From JAUIJL01 sp965366625 (GTDB taxonomy: Bacteria > Acidobacteriota > Thermoanaerobaculia > Multivoradales > J023), in the NCBI GenBank assembly GCA_965366625.1, contig CBDUGP010000035.1, forward strand, positions 1 to 64,000: a stretch of DNA of 64,000 nt. The letters are read 5' to 3'. The notes under the pieces are model-generated. The model saw nothing but the letters and a program-made list of their open reading frames with translations. It did not search any database and was not told the origin of the DNA. Below, piece after piece: positions 32,373-41,571 of the stretch. Every line of letters begins with the position of its first letter. Positions within the stretch are counted from its first letter, which is position 1. Position numbers and translations under genes: made by a program.

Positions 32373-33502
32373 AGCGTTATCTCGTGATGTGTGGGCTGGT
32401 CGCATTTTGGGTGACGGCTCTTTCGGCCCAACAAATACCCTCCGGGGACCCTCCCGCCCTGGGGCCCTCTGCCCTTGAGCACCGTGCCCAAGAGCCTGGG
32501 GTTCAAGACGTCTCCACCCAGGACGTCTCCACCCAAGACGTCTCCACCCAAGGACCTGTACCCGACGCGGGGCGGCTCTTCGACGGCTTGAAAGACGCCA
32601 TGGAACGGCTGCGGGAGGATCGACCGTCGCCGCCCCGAAGCCGAGGCGAGGACCCGTCGGCGAGCCACCGGGACGAGGCGGCGGTGCGGCGGATCGTGGC
32701 CGACGAGCTGTCGAAGGTGAATTGGACGGGCCAAGGGGCCGACCCCGACACCTTCAACTACGTCAACCGGGCCCGGGAACGGGACTACGGCGAGGGTCAG
32801 GAGACCGTCCGCTGCGTGCCCCGGCACGTGTGCGTGATCCTCTTCGAGCAAGGGGAGGTGATCGTCGGCGCGGTGATCGGCGACGACGAGAGCTGGCCCC
32901 TCGAAAGCGAATACGCGGGAGCCCCGGGTCACGAGTTTGGGGTGATCGCCCTCTCGCCCCAGCGCTTCGGCACCCGCAGCAATCTGGTGGTGCTGACGGA
33001 TCGACGGACCTACCGCTTCCGCCTGGTGTCGCCCCAGCGGCCGAAGAACCCCGACGCCTTCCTCGACTACGACGAGCTGACCTTCTTCCGCTATCCCGGC
33101 GGATCGACCGTCGCAGCGGTGGACCTGCCGTCCGCCCCCGTCCCGCCCCCGTCGGCCGAGGCGACCGCGATCCGAGAATCCGACGAGCCCCTCTTCGTCT
33201 ATCGCTTGGAGCCGGCGGAGCGTCGCAAGCACCGACTGCCCGGCAGCTTCGAGGTCTACCGCCAAGGTGAGGAAACCTGGGTGGTGATGTCGGCCTCGAC
33301 CCGCGCTGTGCTCGGGGAGTGGCCCCAGGTGGTGGCCCTGGGGGCCGACGGTGAGGAGCTGGTGGCGAACGCCGGATTCGAGATCTCCGAGGACGGCTCG
33401 GGCCGCTACCGGCTGCCGATGGTGCCGCCGGGCCTCGAGCTGTACCGGGGCGCCGGCGCCGACAAACGCTGGCTGCGGGCGTGGCATACGGGGATCCGAT
33501 GA
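32369..33502 (+). CDS. trbG: TrbG/VirB9-like outer-membrane complex protein
   Basis: A 377-aa protein with a GTG start inside the trbF end and an N-terminal signal peptide (YLVMCGLVAFWVTALSAQ). The VirB9 domain begins near residue 145 (VRCVPRHVCVILFEQGEVI, WPLESEYAG, NLVVLTDRRTYRFRLV). The C-terminal lobe runs from about 270 (FVYRLEPAERRKHRLPGSFEVY to YRGAGADKRWLR). The linker contains three DVSTQ repeats encoded by a 15-bp tandem repeat. VirB9 with VirB10 forms the core channel complex. Confidence 0.87.
   Translation: MKRYLVMCGLVAFWVTALSAQQIPSGDPPALGPSALEHRAQEPGVQDVSTQDVSTQDVSTQGPVPDAGRLFDGLKDAMERLREDRPSPPRSRGEDPSASHRDEAAVRRIVADELSKVNWTGQGADPDTFNYVNRARERDYGEGQETVRCVPRHVCVILFEQGEVIVGAVIGDDESWPLESEYAGAPGHEFGVIALSPQRFGTRSNLVVLTDRRTYRFRLVSPQRPKNPDAFLDYDELTFFRYPGGSTVAAVDLPSAPVPPPSAEATAIRESDEPLFVYRLEPAERRKHRLPGSFEVYRQGEETWVVMSASTRAVLGEWPQVVALGADGEELVANAGFEISEDGSGRYRLPMVPPGLELYRGAGADKRWLRAWHTGIR
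32504..32548 (+). repeat. Three 15-bp tandem repeats in the trbG linker
   Basis: CAAGACGTCTCCACC repeated three times with one substitution, encoding DVSTQ repeats in a flexible linker. In-frame copy number changes would only alter linker length. Confidence 0.8.
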
Positions 33503-34770
33503 GACGGAATGATCCACCGGGCCCCGAGCACGGACCGGCCCATGACGCCACGACGCCGTCTCGGGACGCGGCCCCGGGCTCGGGGCAGAGTTCGACCCTG
33601 GATCCGACTTTGGACCCCGCTTTGGACCTGACCTGGGATCCGGTGTTGGACCGAGCCTCGGATCCGGCCCTGGACCGAGCCTCCGATCAGGATCTGTATC
33701 TTCACGAGGACCCGGCCGCCGTGGCCCCGGGGTCAGCCACGGAAATCGACACAGAAAGAGCTACAGAGAGGGAGAGGGCTTCTGCCCAGAGAGCCCTCGA
33801 AGAGCGAGGCCTGGATCGGGCCGCCCTCAAGCGGGCGGCGGTTCCCCTGGTGCTCCTGGTCGTGGGATTCCTGTCCCTCGGCCTGCTGAGCGACCTCCTG
33901 CGGCGGGCGGGCGGCCCGTCGGAGCGGGCGACCCCGAGCTCCACGGTGGCACCGGTCACCCCGGAGCAGCTGCAAAGCCGGGTCAAACGTCCCGAACCGT
34001 TCACGGCCTCACCTTTCAAAGAGCCGGAGCCGATCGAAAGACGACCGGAGCTCGCGCGGGCCTCCACCTACCGTCGATCCACGGGTCCGGCACCGGCACC
34101 GACATCCGCCCGCCGTCCGCGCCTGGTGGCTCGGGGTCTGGCGGATCCGCCGCAACGCCCGGCTCCCCGGCAAATCGAGACCCGAGACGCTCCACCGGCT
34201 CCGACCCTGGTGCTCACCCGGGGCACGACCCTGCACGCCCGGCTCGAACGGGACGTGACGTCAGAGAGCTTCACCTCGGCGGTGGTGGCGCGGCTCACTT
34301 ATCCGGTCTACGAGCAGCACACTGGGCTCTTGATCTTTCCCGAGCAAACCGAGCTGCACGGCGTGGTGGTGCGAGATCCGGCCCTGGGCTCGAGCCGCGT
34401 AGGCATCCGCTGGTCCGAGGCGATCCTGCCGACTTCCCACGGCGGCCGGACCGTGCGGCTCGACCAGCCGGCCTCGGATGCGGCCGGAGTCGAGGGAGTG
34501 GGCACGGACGTCTCCCACCGCTGGGCTTCGTTCTACGGCCACGCCGCGGTCATGTCCGTGCTCTCGGCCCTGGTCCAGGGGGCCCAGCATCCCGAGGGCG
34601 GTAACGCGGGCCTCGAAGCCTACGGCGCCGCCGAGCTGGCCCGCCAAAGCGAAGAGGTCACCCGCTCCGTTCTCCGCCGCTTGCAAAACCGACGGCCCCG
34701 CTACCTCCTGCCCCGAGGCTCCCGGGTGGCGGTGCAGGTGGAGCGTACCCTCGAGGTGGCCGTGCCGTGA
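33499..34770 (+). CDS. trbI: TrbI/VirB10-like channel protein
   Basis: A 423-aa protein, ATGA overlap. The N-terminal cytoplasmic tail contains LDPALD-type short repeats. One membrane helix (AVPLVLLVVGFLSLGLLSDLL, about 113-135) is followed by a proline-rich linker. The VirB10 beta-barrel domain runs from about 235 (LTRGTTLHARLERDVTSE, VVARLTYPVYEQHTGLLIFP, GVVVRD, VGIRWSEAILP) to the final YLLPRGSRVAVQVERTLEV. This protein spans the envelope and opens the outer-membrane pore. TrbH, usually before trbI, is absent. Confidence 0.9.
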   Translation: MRRNDPPGPEHGPAHDATTPSRDAAPGSGQSSTLDPTLDPALDLTWDPVLDRASDPALDRASDQDLYLHEDPAAVAPGSATEIDTERATERERASAQRALEERGLDRAALKRAAVPLVLLVVGFLSLGLLSDLLRRAGGPSERATPSSTVAPVTPEQLQSRVKRPEPFTASPFKEPEPIERRPELARASTYRRSTGPAPAPTSARRPRLVARGLADPPQRPAPRQIETRDAPPAPTLVLTRGTTLHARLERDVTSESFTSAVVARLTYPVYEQHTGLLIFPEQTELHGVVVRDPALGSSRVGIRWSEAILPTSHGGRTVRLDQPASDAAGVEGVGTDVSHRWASFYGHAAVMSVLSALVQGAQHPEGGNAGLEAYGAAELARQSEEVTRSVLRRLQNRRPRYLLPRGSRVAVQVERTLEVAVP

Positions 34771-35621
34771 CCCGACGCTCAACAACGTCCCGTAACGACG
34801 AGAAGTCGAATCTCCGGCACGGAACAAATCTTGAGGCCGAGGATTTCTTTTCCCCTGGCGGAGACGGTCCCGAAGAGGTACAGGGCAGCCCCGTCAGGGG
34901 CAAGGCAAATGTAGCCTCGGGCTTCAGCCCGTGGCGCGTCGGCCCGTGGCGCGTCGGCCCGTGGCGCGTCGGCCCGTGGCGCGTCGGTCCGTGGCGCATC
35001 GGCCCGTGGTGTGGTGGCCGTACCGTGACCCCACCCTCCACGAGAGTCGCACATGGAAAGGCGAGCAAGCGGGACGGCACCTTCCGCTGGGCGATGTCGG
35101 TCTTCGGCCGCCGCCACCTGGTGCTGCGGCTCTGCGCGTACCTCGGCGTCGGCCTGACGGTGCTGATCTGGAGCCTGTGGGCCGCCGGCCTTCGCTGGCA
35201 GTGGAGCCCGTCCGGTCCCCAGTGGATCTATCGGCTGACCCCCGCGCCCACCCTGAAGCCGGGGGCCTGGGTCGCAGTCTGCCTCGACGGCCCGGCCGCC
35301 AACCTGGCGCTCCACCGAGCCTACGTTCACCCGAGCGACGACTGCCCGTCGGGCATCGAGCCGATCCTGAAGCGGGTGTGGGCGGTGGAGGGACAGCGGG
35401 TCGACCTCGACGCCCTGCCCGAGCCCCTCGATCGAGACGCCTTGGGTCGGCCCCTCGATGCCGCGACTCGGGACGTGGTCGGCCCAGGAGAGGTGTGGTT
35501 GCGATCGATTTACGACTCGCCGTCGACCTACGACTCGAAGTACTACGGACCGGTGCCGGTGGATTGGATCCGGTGGAGCGCCGTGCCGCTGCTCTGGCGG
35601 GGGCCACCGCCGAGCTCCTGA
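34767..35621 (+). CDS. traF: TraF-like S26 conjugal signal peptidase with repeat-inflated N-terminus
   Basis: A 284-aa frame coupled to trbI by GTGA. The true protein probably starts near the ATG at 35094 (SVFGRRHLVLRLCAYLGVGL). It has a membrane helix, the nucleophile region WQWSPSGPQWIYRL (Ser of the S26 family), the general-base Lys in ILKRVWAVEGQRV, and a closing GPVPVDWIRWSAVPLL. TraF matures the conjugative pilin. The upstream 109 codons read through a REP-like palindrome (34883-34934) and a 15-bp tandem repeat that encodes VGPWR units, so a longer product is doubtful. Confidence 0.8.
   Translation: MTRRSTTSRNDEKSNLRHGTNLEAEDFFSPGGDGPEEVQGSPVRGKANVASGFSPWRVGPWRVGPWRVGPWRVGPWRIGPWCGGRTVTPPSTRVAHGKASKRDGTFRWAMSVFGRRHLVLRLCAYLGVGLTVLIWSLWAAGLRWQWSPSGPQWIYRLTPAPTLKPGAWVAVCLDGPAANLALHRAYVHPSDDCPSGIEPILKRVWAVEGQRVDLDALPEPLDRDALGRPLDAATRDVVGPGEVWLRSIYDSPSTYDSKYYGPVPVDWIRWSAVPLLWRGPPPSS
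34883..34934 (+). repeat. Solo REP-like palindrome inside the traF frame
   Basis: GGGCAGCCCCGTCAGGGGC, then GTAGCCTCGGGCTTCAGCCC and GTGG. It is the same unit that flanks both tnpA genes, here without a transposase. Confidence 0.75.
34928..35016 (+). repeat. About 5-6 copies of a 15-bp tandem repeat growing out of the REP end
   Basis: The unit CCCGTGGCGCGTCGG is repeated head to tail, with substitutions in the last copies. Its first bases are the end of the adjacent REP-like repeat, so the array seems to have expanded from it. Confidence 0.8.
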
Positions 35622-35726
35622 CCCGCCAGACCCGGATTTCAGATCGATTTTATTTTTTGATGTTTCGCCGCATGGACACGACGAACGGGCGAGGTGCGCC
35701 CGTCACGAACGACATGCGAGGACACG

Positions 35727-37928
35727 ATGCTCGAACCATGGAGCAAGGCCTTAGGTTCAGGTTTAGGTTTCGGACGATGGATGCTGGTCGCCCTGGTGGC
35801 GACGGCGTGGGCCCTGCCCGCCGCCGGACAGCTGCGGATTTTGGAATTCGCCGCCGAGGAAGATTCGGCCAACGGCCGGGTCGAGGTGGGGGAGTCCATG
35901 CGGATGCGCATGGCGGTGGACAACGTGGGCGGCCCGCCCGAGGGTCGCACGGCGCGCCTGGAGGTGAACTTTCCCGAAGGTTTCGGTGCCTTCCAAGCGG
36001 TCGGCGGCAACCCGCCGGACACCCTCGAAACCTCGGCGACCGGCTTCGTCGCCACCTGGTCCCTGCTACCGGACCGGCAGGCGACCTTCGTCTTCCGCAT
36101 CACCGCCCCGGAGTGTTTCCCCTCAGGAGCGACCGAGGTCCGGCAGCTCGCACGGCTTTACCAGGGCCCCATCGAGTCCGACACCCGCTCCGCCAATCCG
36201 GTGCCGATCACCGGCGCCGGGGCCGTCGACCTGGGGATCAGCCAAGCCACGACGTCGAGCACGACCGCACCGGGCGAGGTGGTGCCCTGGGACCTGCGGG
36301 TGGAAAACCATTCGCTCACCCATCGAGCGCGGGTGGTGGTGCGTGACACCACCCCGGACCACAGCTCGTTCGACTCCGCGTCGCCCGAATTCGAGGGCTG
36401 CGGCGGGGAGACCTGCTCCACGGGCGTGCTCGACCTGGGCTGCGACGGCTCGGCGGATCTGACCTACGCCGCCCGGGTGGACGATGCTCTACCCGCGGGT
36501 GTCGAGGAGATCTGCAACCTCGCCGAGGTGCTCTACGCCGGCACCGTGCACGGCGAGGACACCTCGTGCGTGGGGATCGACCCGTCGTCGCTTTTCGTGG
36601 ACCTGATGGCGTTCAAGCACACGGACTCGGATCCGCCGGGGCCCGGAGACCCGGTCTCGTTCACCCTGGTGGCGCGAAACGCGGGCACCACCACGGCCCC
36701 GTCGGCGACGTTTGAGGAGACCGTGCCCGCGGGCAGCCTCTTCGACGCCGTCGCCTCGTCGCCCGGCTGGAGCTGTGAGCACGGCTCGCTGCCCGACACC
36801 CCGTGCCTGCTCGACGCGGGACCCCTCGACGGAGCGGGCACGGAGCTGCGGCGCACTTTCGCGGTCCGGGTCCTGGATCCGCTGCCGGGCGGCATCGAGC
36901 GCATCGTCAATCGGGCCACGGTCCTGCCCCTGGACCAAGACCCGACGCCCGCGAACAACACCGCGGAAGCCGAGATCCCGATCGTCCTGGGTCCCGGCGA
37001 CGGACCGAATCTCAGGGTGATCAAAACCGCGGATCGCGAGACGGTCGGTGCCGGAGAGCCGATCCGGTGGACGGTCACCGTCGACAACACGGGCAACGTG
37101 GGCACCGGCCCGCTGCTCGTTGAAGACATGGTGCCCGAGCACACGAAAATCGTCGAGGGCTCGTCGCCGGAATGGCTGGGTTGCCCGCCCGGCACCTCCG
37201 CCGAAACCTTGTGTCGCATCGAGCTGGACGGCCTGGAGGTGGGTGCGCCCAGGACCTTCGAGCTGGTGGGGGAGGTGATCTCACCCTTGCCCGCCGGCGT
37301 CGAGGCGATCACCAACACCGCCGTGGCCCGAACCGACGGCGATGTCGACCCCACCGACGACCAGGCCACCGTGTCCGTGCCGGTGACCGTCGACGATCCC
37401 CCAGGCCCGGACCTCAGGGTGAGCCTCGAAGGCACGGAGCAGGTGATGCCCGGGTCGCCCGGTGAGGATCGGGCGTTCTATGCGGTCACGGTGCTTCACC
37501 ACAGCGGAGGCGACGCCCCCGGGGTGGTGATCGAGACGGTGGTGCCGGTGGACGTGATCCTGGAGCGCTTCGAGCTCGACGGCGAGGACGCCGAGACCCA
37601 CTGCGATTCCATGGAAGTGGGTCTGGTCTGCCGACTGCCGCCCCGGAACATAGCGGCGGGTGACACGTCCGAGCTGGAGCTCCAGGTGCGCTTTCCCGCC
37701 GAAGCTCCGGACGGCACGGTGGTGGTGGAGGCCTCGGCTTTCCCGACGCCGCCGGACCTGGAGGTCACGCCCGTCGACAATCGGGACGCGACCACGACCC
37801 GGGTGTCGAGCGAGCCGGGCGATCCGTCACCCGTGGACGTGCCGGCAGCCTCGACTGTTGGTCTCGTCACCCTGGCGTCCTTGCTCGGGGCGGTGGCCGC
37901 CGGCCGTCTGCGCCGTCGCCGGGTGTGA
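35727..37928 (+). CDS. Secreted/surface DUF11-repeat protein with VPAAST-type C-terminal sorting tail
   Basis: A 733-aa protein; the ATG at 35727 follows GAGGA. A signal peptide (MLVALVATAWALPAAG) leads into several beta-sandwich DUF11 repeats with motifs such as LRVIKTADRETVGAGEPIRW, TVDNTGNVGTGPLLVEDMVP and VNRATVLPLDQDPTPANNTAEA. The C-terminus VPAASTVGLVTLASLLGA followed by RLRRRRV resembles IPTL-CTERM-type sorting signals: short motif, hydrophobic span, Arg cluster. Such proteins are expected on the cell surface. Its place directly after the trb operon suggests a mating-contact adhesin, which is inference. Confidence 0.8.
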   Translation: MLEPWSKALGSGLGFGRWMLVALVATAWALPAAGQLRILEFAAEEDSANGRVEVGESMRMRMAVDNVGGPPEGRTARLEVNFPEGFGAFQAVGGNPPDTLETSATGFVATWSLLPDRQATFVFRITAPECFPSGATEVRQLARLYQGPIESDTRSANPVPITGAGAVDLGISQATTSSTTAPGEVVPWDLRVENHSLTHRARVVVRDTTPDHSSFDSASPEFEGCGGETCSTGVLDLGCDGSADLTYAARVDDALPAGVEEICNLAEVLYAGTVHGEDTSCVGIDPSSLFVDLMAFKHTDSDPPGPGDPVSFTLVARNAGTTTAPSATFEETVPAGSLFDAVASSPGWSCEHGSLPDTPCLLDAGPLDGAGTELRRTFAVRVLDPLPGGIERIVNRATVLPLDQDPTPANNTAEAEIPIVLGPGDGPNLRVIKTADRETVGAGEPIRWTVTVDNTGNVGTGPLLVEDMVPEHTKIVEGSSPEWLGCPPGTSAETLCRIELDGLEVGAPRTFELVGEVISPLPAGVEAITNTAVARTDGDVDPTDDQATVSVPVTVDDPPGPDLRVSLEGTEQVMPGSPGEDRAFYAVTVLHHSGGDAPGVVIETVVPVDVILERFELDGEDAETHCDSMEVGLVCRLPPRNIAAGDTSELELQVRFPAEAPDGTVVVEASAFPTPPDLEVTPVDNRDATTTRVSSEPGDPSPVDVPAASTVGLVTLASLLGAVAAGRLRRRRV

Positions 37929-37937
37929 GGTCGGGTC

Positions 37938-39164
37938 ATGCGTGAGGACGGGGCCTATGCCCGCTATCCCCATTTGACCGGCGCCGAGATCGGCATCCGC
38001 CACGCCTGGATCAGCCGTCGGCTCCAGCAAGGTCTAGGCGGCGTCGACCCGTGGGAGCTACAACGGCTGCGGGTGGAAATGAAGGCGCGGCGGGCCCGCA
38101 TTCGGACCCTCTTCCAGAAGGATAAGGCTCTGCGTCGGGAGCTGCTCCAACAAGCGGATCCGGCCCGTTGGTGGGACGCCAAAACCTTCGGCCGACCCGT
38201 GGGGGAGCCGCCCGAGCTGTGGCTCGGCTCCCGCCATTGGTCGATCGCGGAGCTCGAAACCTTCGTCGACCACTCCACCGGCATGGATCGGGCCTTTGCC
38301 ACAGACCTGGAGTCGTCCTACGAGGCGACCCTCCGTCGGGCCGTGATGGAGACCGACGCGGCCCGTGAGGTGCGCTCGGCGTTCCTCAGAAGCGACGGCT
38401 ATTTCGATCCGGCCGGCTTGCCCGAGGAGCTGAGGGAGCGGCTGCTCGAGGCGGTGGTCGGAGTCCAGGAGCGATTCGACGACTTCGCCGGTGCCGCCGA
38501 CCCCCTGACCCGGCATCGGGTCGGGGAGCTGCTGCGGGAAGCCTTCGTCGACGCCCGCGAGGCTCAAATCGACGCTTGGAACCTGGCCTTGCAACAACAG
38601 CTGCGCTTCGACGAAAACGCCCCGTCGGCGGCCCGCTTGGAACAAGCGATCGTGGGGGCCGGTCGGGAGATCGTCGACGTGCGGCTGCCCGCGTCCCCGG
38701 AGATCGCCCGGTCCCTCGATCGGGCGATCGACGCCGCGGCCGCGGACTTCCGACGGGCCGAGCTGCCCGAGCTTCGGGAGCAAGTGGCCCTGGCCGCGCA
38801 ACGGGCGGAGAACGCCGCCTATTCGGTGAGTCGGCTGTCCGGGGGAATCGGGTCGGGGGGAATCGGGTCTAGCGCTGGATCGAGCCAGCTGATCGGCCGA
38901 GCCCGTGACATCCGCGACGCCCAGGCGGCCCTGGGTGAGGCCTACGGCATGGCGAAGATCTGGGACCGCACCGCAGACGTGTCCGCCGCCCGGGAAAGAC
39001 ACGTCTTGGAGCGGCTCCACTTGGCGACCCGCACGGCGCCGAACCGGATCTTCCGCCGGCTCTCGAAGCTGATCCCCCAGGGCCGTTGGGTGGCGGAGGT
39101 GGCTCGCTCCATCGGCCGCATCATCAGCCCCGAGCAACGCGTGGGTTTGGAGATGCGGCGATGA
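37938..39164 (+). CDS. Unknown helical protein A, post-transfer operon
   Basis: A 408-aa protein, highly charged and all-alpha by appearance. Motifs seen: YARYPHLTGAEIGIRHAWISRRL at the N-terminus, heptad-like Arg/Glu/Leu runs, a short GGIGSGGIGSSAG repeat at about 306 and a basic C-terminal helix (RIFRRLSKLIPQGRWVAEV). No HUH, Walker or nuclease motif was found. It overlaps the next gene by ATGA and forms a run of four similar-looking proteins. It may serve DNA processing or transfer regulation; I do not assign a function. Confidence 0.65.
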   Translation: MREDGAYARYPHLTGAEIGIRHAWISRRLQQGLGGVDPWELQRLRVEMKARRARIRTLFQKDKALRRELLQQADPARWWDAKTFGRPVGEPPELWLGSRHWSIAELETFVDHSTGMDRAFATDLESSYEATLRRAVMETDAAREVRSAFLRSDGYFDPAGLPEELRERLLEAVVGVQERFDDFAGAADPLTRHRVGELLREAFVDAREAQIDAWNLALQQQLRFDENAPSAARLEQAIVGAGREIVDVRLPASPEIARSLDRAIDAAAADFRRAELPELREQVALAAQRAENAAYSVSRLSGGIGSGGIGSSAGSSQLIGRARDIRDAQAALGEAYGMAKIWDRTADVSAARERHVLERLHLATRTAPNRIFRRLSKLIPQGRWVAEVARSIGRIISPEQRVGLEMRR

Positions 39165-40510
39165 GGGGGCCCGAACGAGCCGTCACCGGGCTTCCGGCGG
39201 GTCGTCCCCCGGATCGCGCGCCGGCCAGGGCCCCGGCGTCGGTCGGCCCCGAGACCTCGCTGAAGGACCTGCCCCTGGCGTGGATCCACGACCGTTGGCT
39301 GAGCCGCCGGCGCCGGCTCGAATCCTGCGGGCCGGACGATGCGGATTGGGCGGCGGCGGGTCGGTCGGTGATCGCCCTCGATCGGGAGATGCGTCGACGC
39401 AAGGCCGCCTACGGCTGGTGGAACGTGGGAGCGGAAGCCCTGCGGGCCGCCGCCCACCGAACCCGCGATCCCGGGGTGCTCGAGGACATGGCGTTTCGCT
39501 TCGCCACGGCCGACGGCGGCGAGGTCGGGCGGGGCGCCCTGGGCCTCGAGCTGGAGTCGCGGGTGTGGACCACGGACCTGCTGCGCCGCGCCGCCGCCCA
39601 GGCGTCCGACCGCGGGGTCGCCGAGGCCTACGAGCGCGAGCTCCTGCTGCGGCTTCGGGTGCTCGAGCACCTGCGCCGGACCGGGGCCTTGTCCGACTAT
39701 CACCACCGGCTGGGCACCGGCGGCGGCTTCTATCGCGCCAGACAGTCCCGGGAGCTGCGCCGATCGGCGGCCGGGGAGCTGATCCGGGCGGGCTTGCCTC
39801 GGGCTCTGGTGCCCAGCCGCACCGACGATCTGGCGCGGGAGGCGTTCATCGCCCATCGGCAGAGGCGGATCGCCGAGCGCCTAGCGGAGGGCCTCGGGGA
39901 CTCGGTCTTGCGGGCAGTGACCACCACGTGCCGAGAGGTGCTCGATGCGAGCACCAGACCGCTCGCGATCGGCGGACGCCCGGCCCTGGACCGACGAATC
40001 CGCGCCCTGGAGTCGGCGCTCCACGGCTCGAAGGGTTATCGACGGGCCCTGACCTCGGACCGTCTTCGAAGCCTACGCCGTCGCGCCGCCGCGTTTGGAT
40101 TCTTAGGGGAGCCGGTCGGATTGACAACCGCCAGTGCCCTGGCCGCCGACCCACGAGCCTCGAAAACGCCAGCCGCGAAAACGCCGGCCTCGAAAACAGC
40201 GGCCGCGAAAACACAGGGATTTTCCACCCGTCTGGCGAAAGCCCAAGGAGCCGCGGCCCGAGCATCGGCCCTGGCCCTCTTTTGCCTGGCCCACGAGGGT
40301 CCGAGCCGGAAAAGCGGTCCGGATCGGAGCGCCCGGCTGCGAGCGCTGGCGCGAGCCTGCGAGCAGCTCGACGCCGTGCCCGAGGTCTTGGACGCCTTGC
40401 CCGACCGCGAGGTGGTGCTGCGCGTCCGCGATTCGGCGCGGGCCCTGGGTTTGGATCCCAGCAGCCCGGGTCACGGCAAGAGCGACTCCGAGCCGGAGGT
40501 GTCGCCTTGA
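39161..40510 (+). CDS. Unknown helical protein B, post-transfer operon
   Basis: A 449-aa protein, Arg/Ala/Leu-rich and predicted helical. LKDLPLAWIHDRWLSRRRRLE lies near residue 35 and YHHRLGTGGGFYRARQSREL at about 180. A degenerate KTPAAKTPASKTAAAKT low-complexity segment at about 338-354 separates two helical regions. The start overlaps the previous stop. No enzyme motif recognised. It keeps reading-frame integrity and 4-bp overlaps on both sides, so it is clearly a real gene of the same transcript. Confidence 0.65.
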   Translation: MRGPERAVTGLPAGRPPDRAPARAPASVGPETSLKDLPLAWIHDRWLSRRRRLESCGPDDADWAAAGRSVIALDREMRRRKAAYGWWNVGAEALRAAAHRTRDPGVLEDMAFRFATADGGEVGRGALGLELESRVWTTDLLRRAAAQASDRGVAEAYERELLLRLRVLEHLRRTGALSDYHHRLGTGGGFYRARQSRELRRSAAGELIRAGLPRALVPSRTDDLAREAFIAHRQRRIAERLAEGLGDSVLRAVTTTCREVLDASTRPLAIGGRPALDRRIRALESALHGSKGYRRALTSDRLRSLRRRAAAFGFLGEPVGLTTASALAADPRASKTPAAKTPASKTAAAKTQGFSTRLAKAQGAAARASALALFCLAHEGPSRKSGPDRSARLRALARACEQLDAVPEVLDALPDREVVLRVRDSARALGLDPSSPGHGKSDSEPEVSP

Positions 40511-41571
40511 GCCGGTCCGAGGTGAGCCCGTCCGTCGGCATGTCTCCGTTCCCGGCGGTGGTGGCCCGTCGGCTCGACGAGCTGGGCGATCGAACCGATG
40601 CGCGAAGCCGAGCCGAGCGACATCGGCTCAGGCGCTGTCGACGGGCCTGGCACCGGGATTTGGCGGCGGCGCTAAAAGAGAAGAGCCCGGCCGCGCGCAA
40701 AGCCGAGGCCGAGCGACGATGGCGGGTGCGCTTCCGCACACGCCCGGAGCTCGAGGTCTCGATCGCCGACGCGGATCGACGGTTGATGCACGGGCAAGGC
40801 AGCCGCGAGGAGCTCTTGGCCTTGGTGGCTTGCCGCGAGAGCGCCCACGCGCTGCTCGAACGCCTGAAAGCGGGACGATCGATCGTGTCGGGCGGTCACG
40901 AGGCACGGGCTTTCCGCGAGCGGAGCCGACTGCCCGGTTATTTCGCCGGCAAGGACCCGGCGGCGCTGGTGTCCGAGGTGGAATGGGCGCTCGTGCGTTT
41001 CGACGACGCCGACGCGGGTCTGCGCGCCTGGATCGCCCGCAACGTCGCCCGCGAGCTCTTTTTCGAGCTCAGGACGGCCGAGCTCGAAACCTTGATCGGC
41101 ATCGGCCGAGACGACGTCCACCGGGTGGCGGAGGAGGCCATGGACGCCCTCCTGACGCCCCTGCCGAAAGCCTGCCTGACCGCCTTCGCGACCCTGCTCG
41201 AGGACACCCGCCGAGTGGCCGACGGACCGGGCAATCCGAGCAAGCGGCGACGATATCGCGCCCGCGAGCTGCGCCTGCTGCGCCGCCTGCGTCGCCACAG
41301 CTTGCTGCCCCTCGATCCGTCGAAGCTCGATCCGCGCATCCGCCGGGAGCGCGAGCTCCAGCGGACGGTGTGTGAAGCCTTCACCGCCTGGCGGGTGCTC
41401 TGCCGTCGACCCGGGGACGCTCCGCTCAGGCATCGGCTCGCTGCCCTGCTCGAAGAGCTGCCCCAATTCACGGCGGGCTGGCCCTTCGGCGCCGAGCTCG
41501 AACGGGCCCGGGCTTTCGTCGAGATGCCTGCTTCTGTCCGGACGCCCGACGCCTGGGAGCGGGCCTCGTGA
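40507..41571 (+). CDS. Unknown helical protein C, post-transfer operon
   Basis: A 354-aa protein with a TTG start preceded by GGAGGTG and overlapping the previous stop; an ATG at 40540 is an alternative. Features: FPAVVARRLDELGDRTDARS near the N-terminus, many Arg/Glu-rich helices, LRRLRRHSLLPLDPSKLDPR at about 265-284 and ELPQFTAGWPFGAELERAR near the end. No known domain seen. Composition and length resemble proteins A, B and D, suggesting a family of diverged paralogues or subunits of one complex. Confidence 0.65.
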   Translation: MSRSEVSPSVGMSPFPAVVARRLDELGDRTDARSRAERHRLRRCRRAWHRDLAAALKEKSPAARKAEAERRWRVRFRTRPELEVSIADADRRLMHGQGSREELLALVACRESAHALLERLKAGRSIVSGGHEARAFRERSRLPGYFAGKDPAALVSEVEWALVRFDDADAGLRAWIARNVARELFFELRTAELETLIGIGRDDVHRVAEEAMDALLTPLPKACLTAFATLLEDTRRVADGPGNPSKRRRYRARELRLLRRLRRHSLLPLDPSKLDPRIRRERELQRTVCEAFTAWRVLCRRPGDAPLRHRLAALLEELPQFTAGWPFGAELERARAFVEMPASVRTPDAWERAS

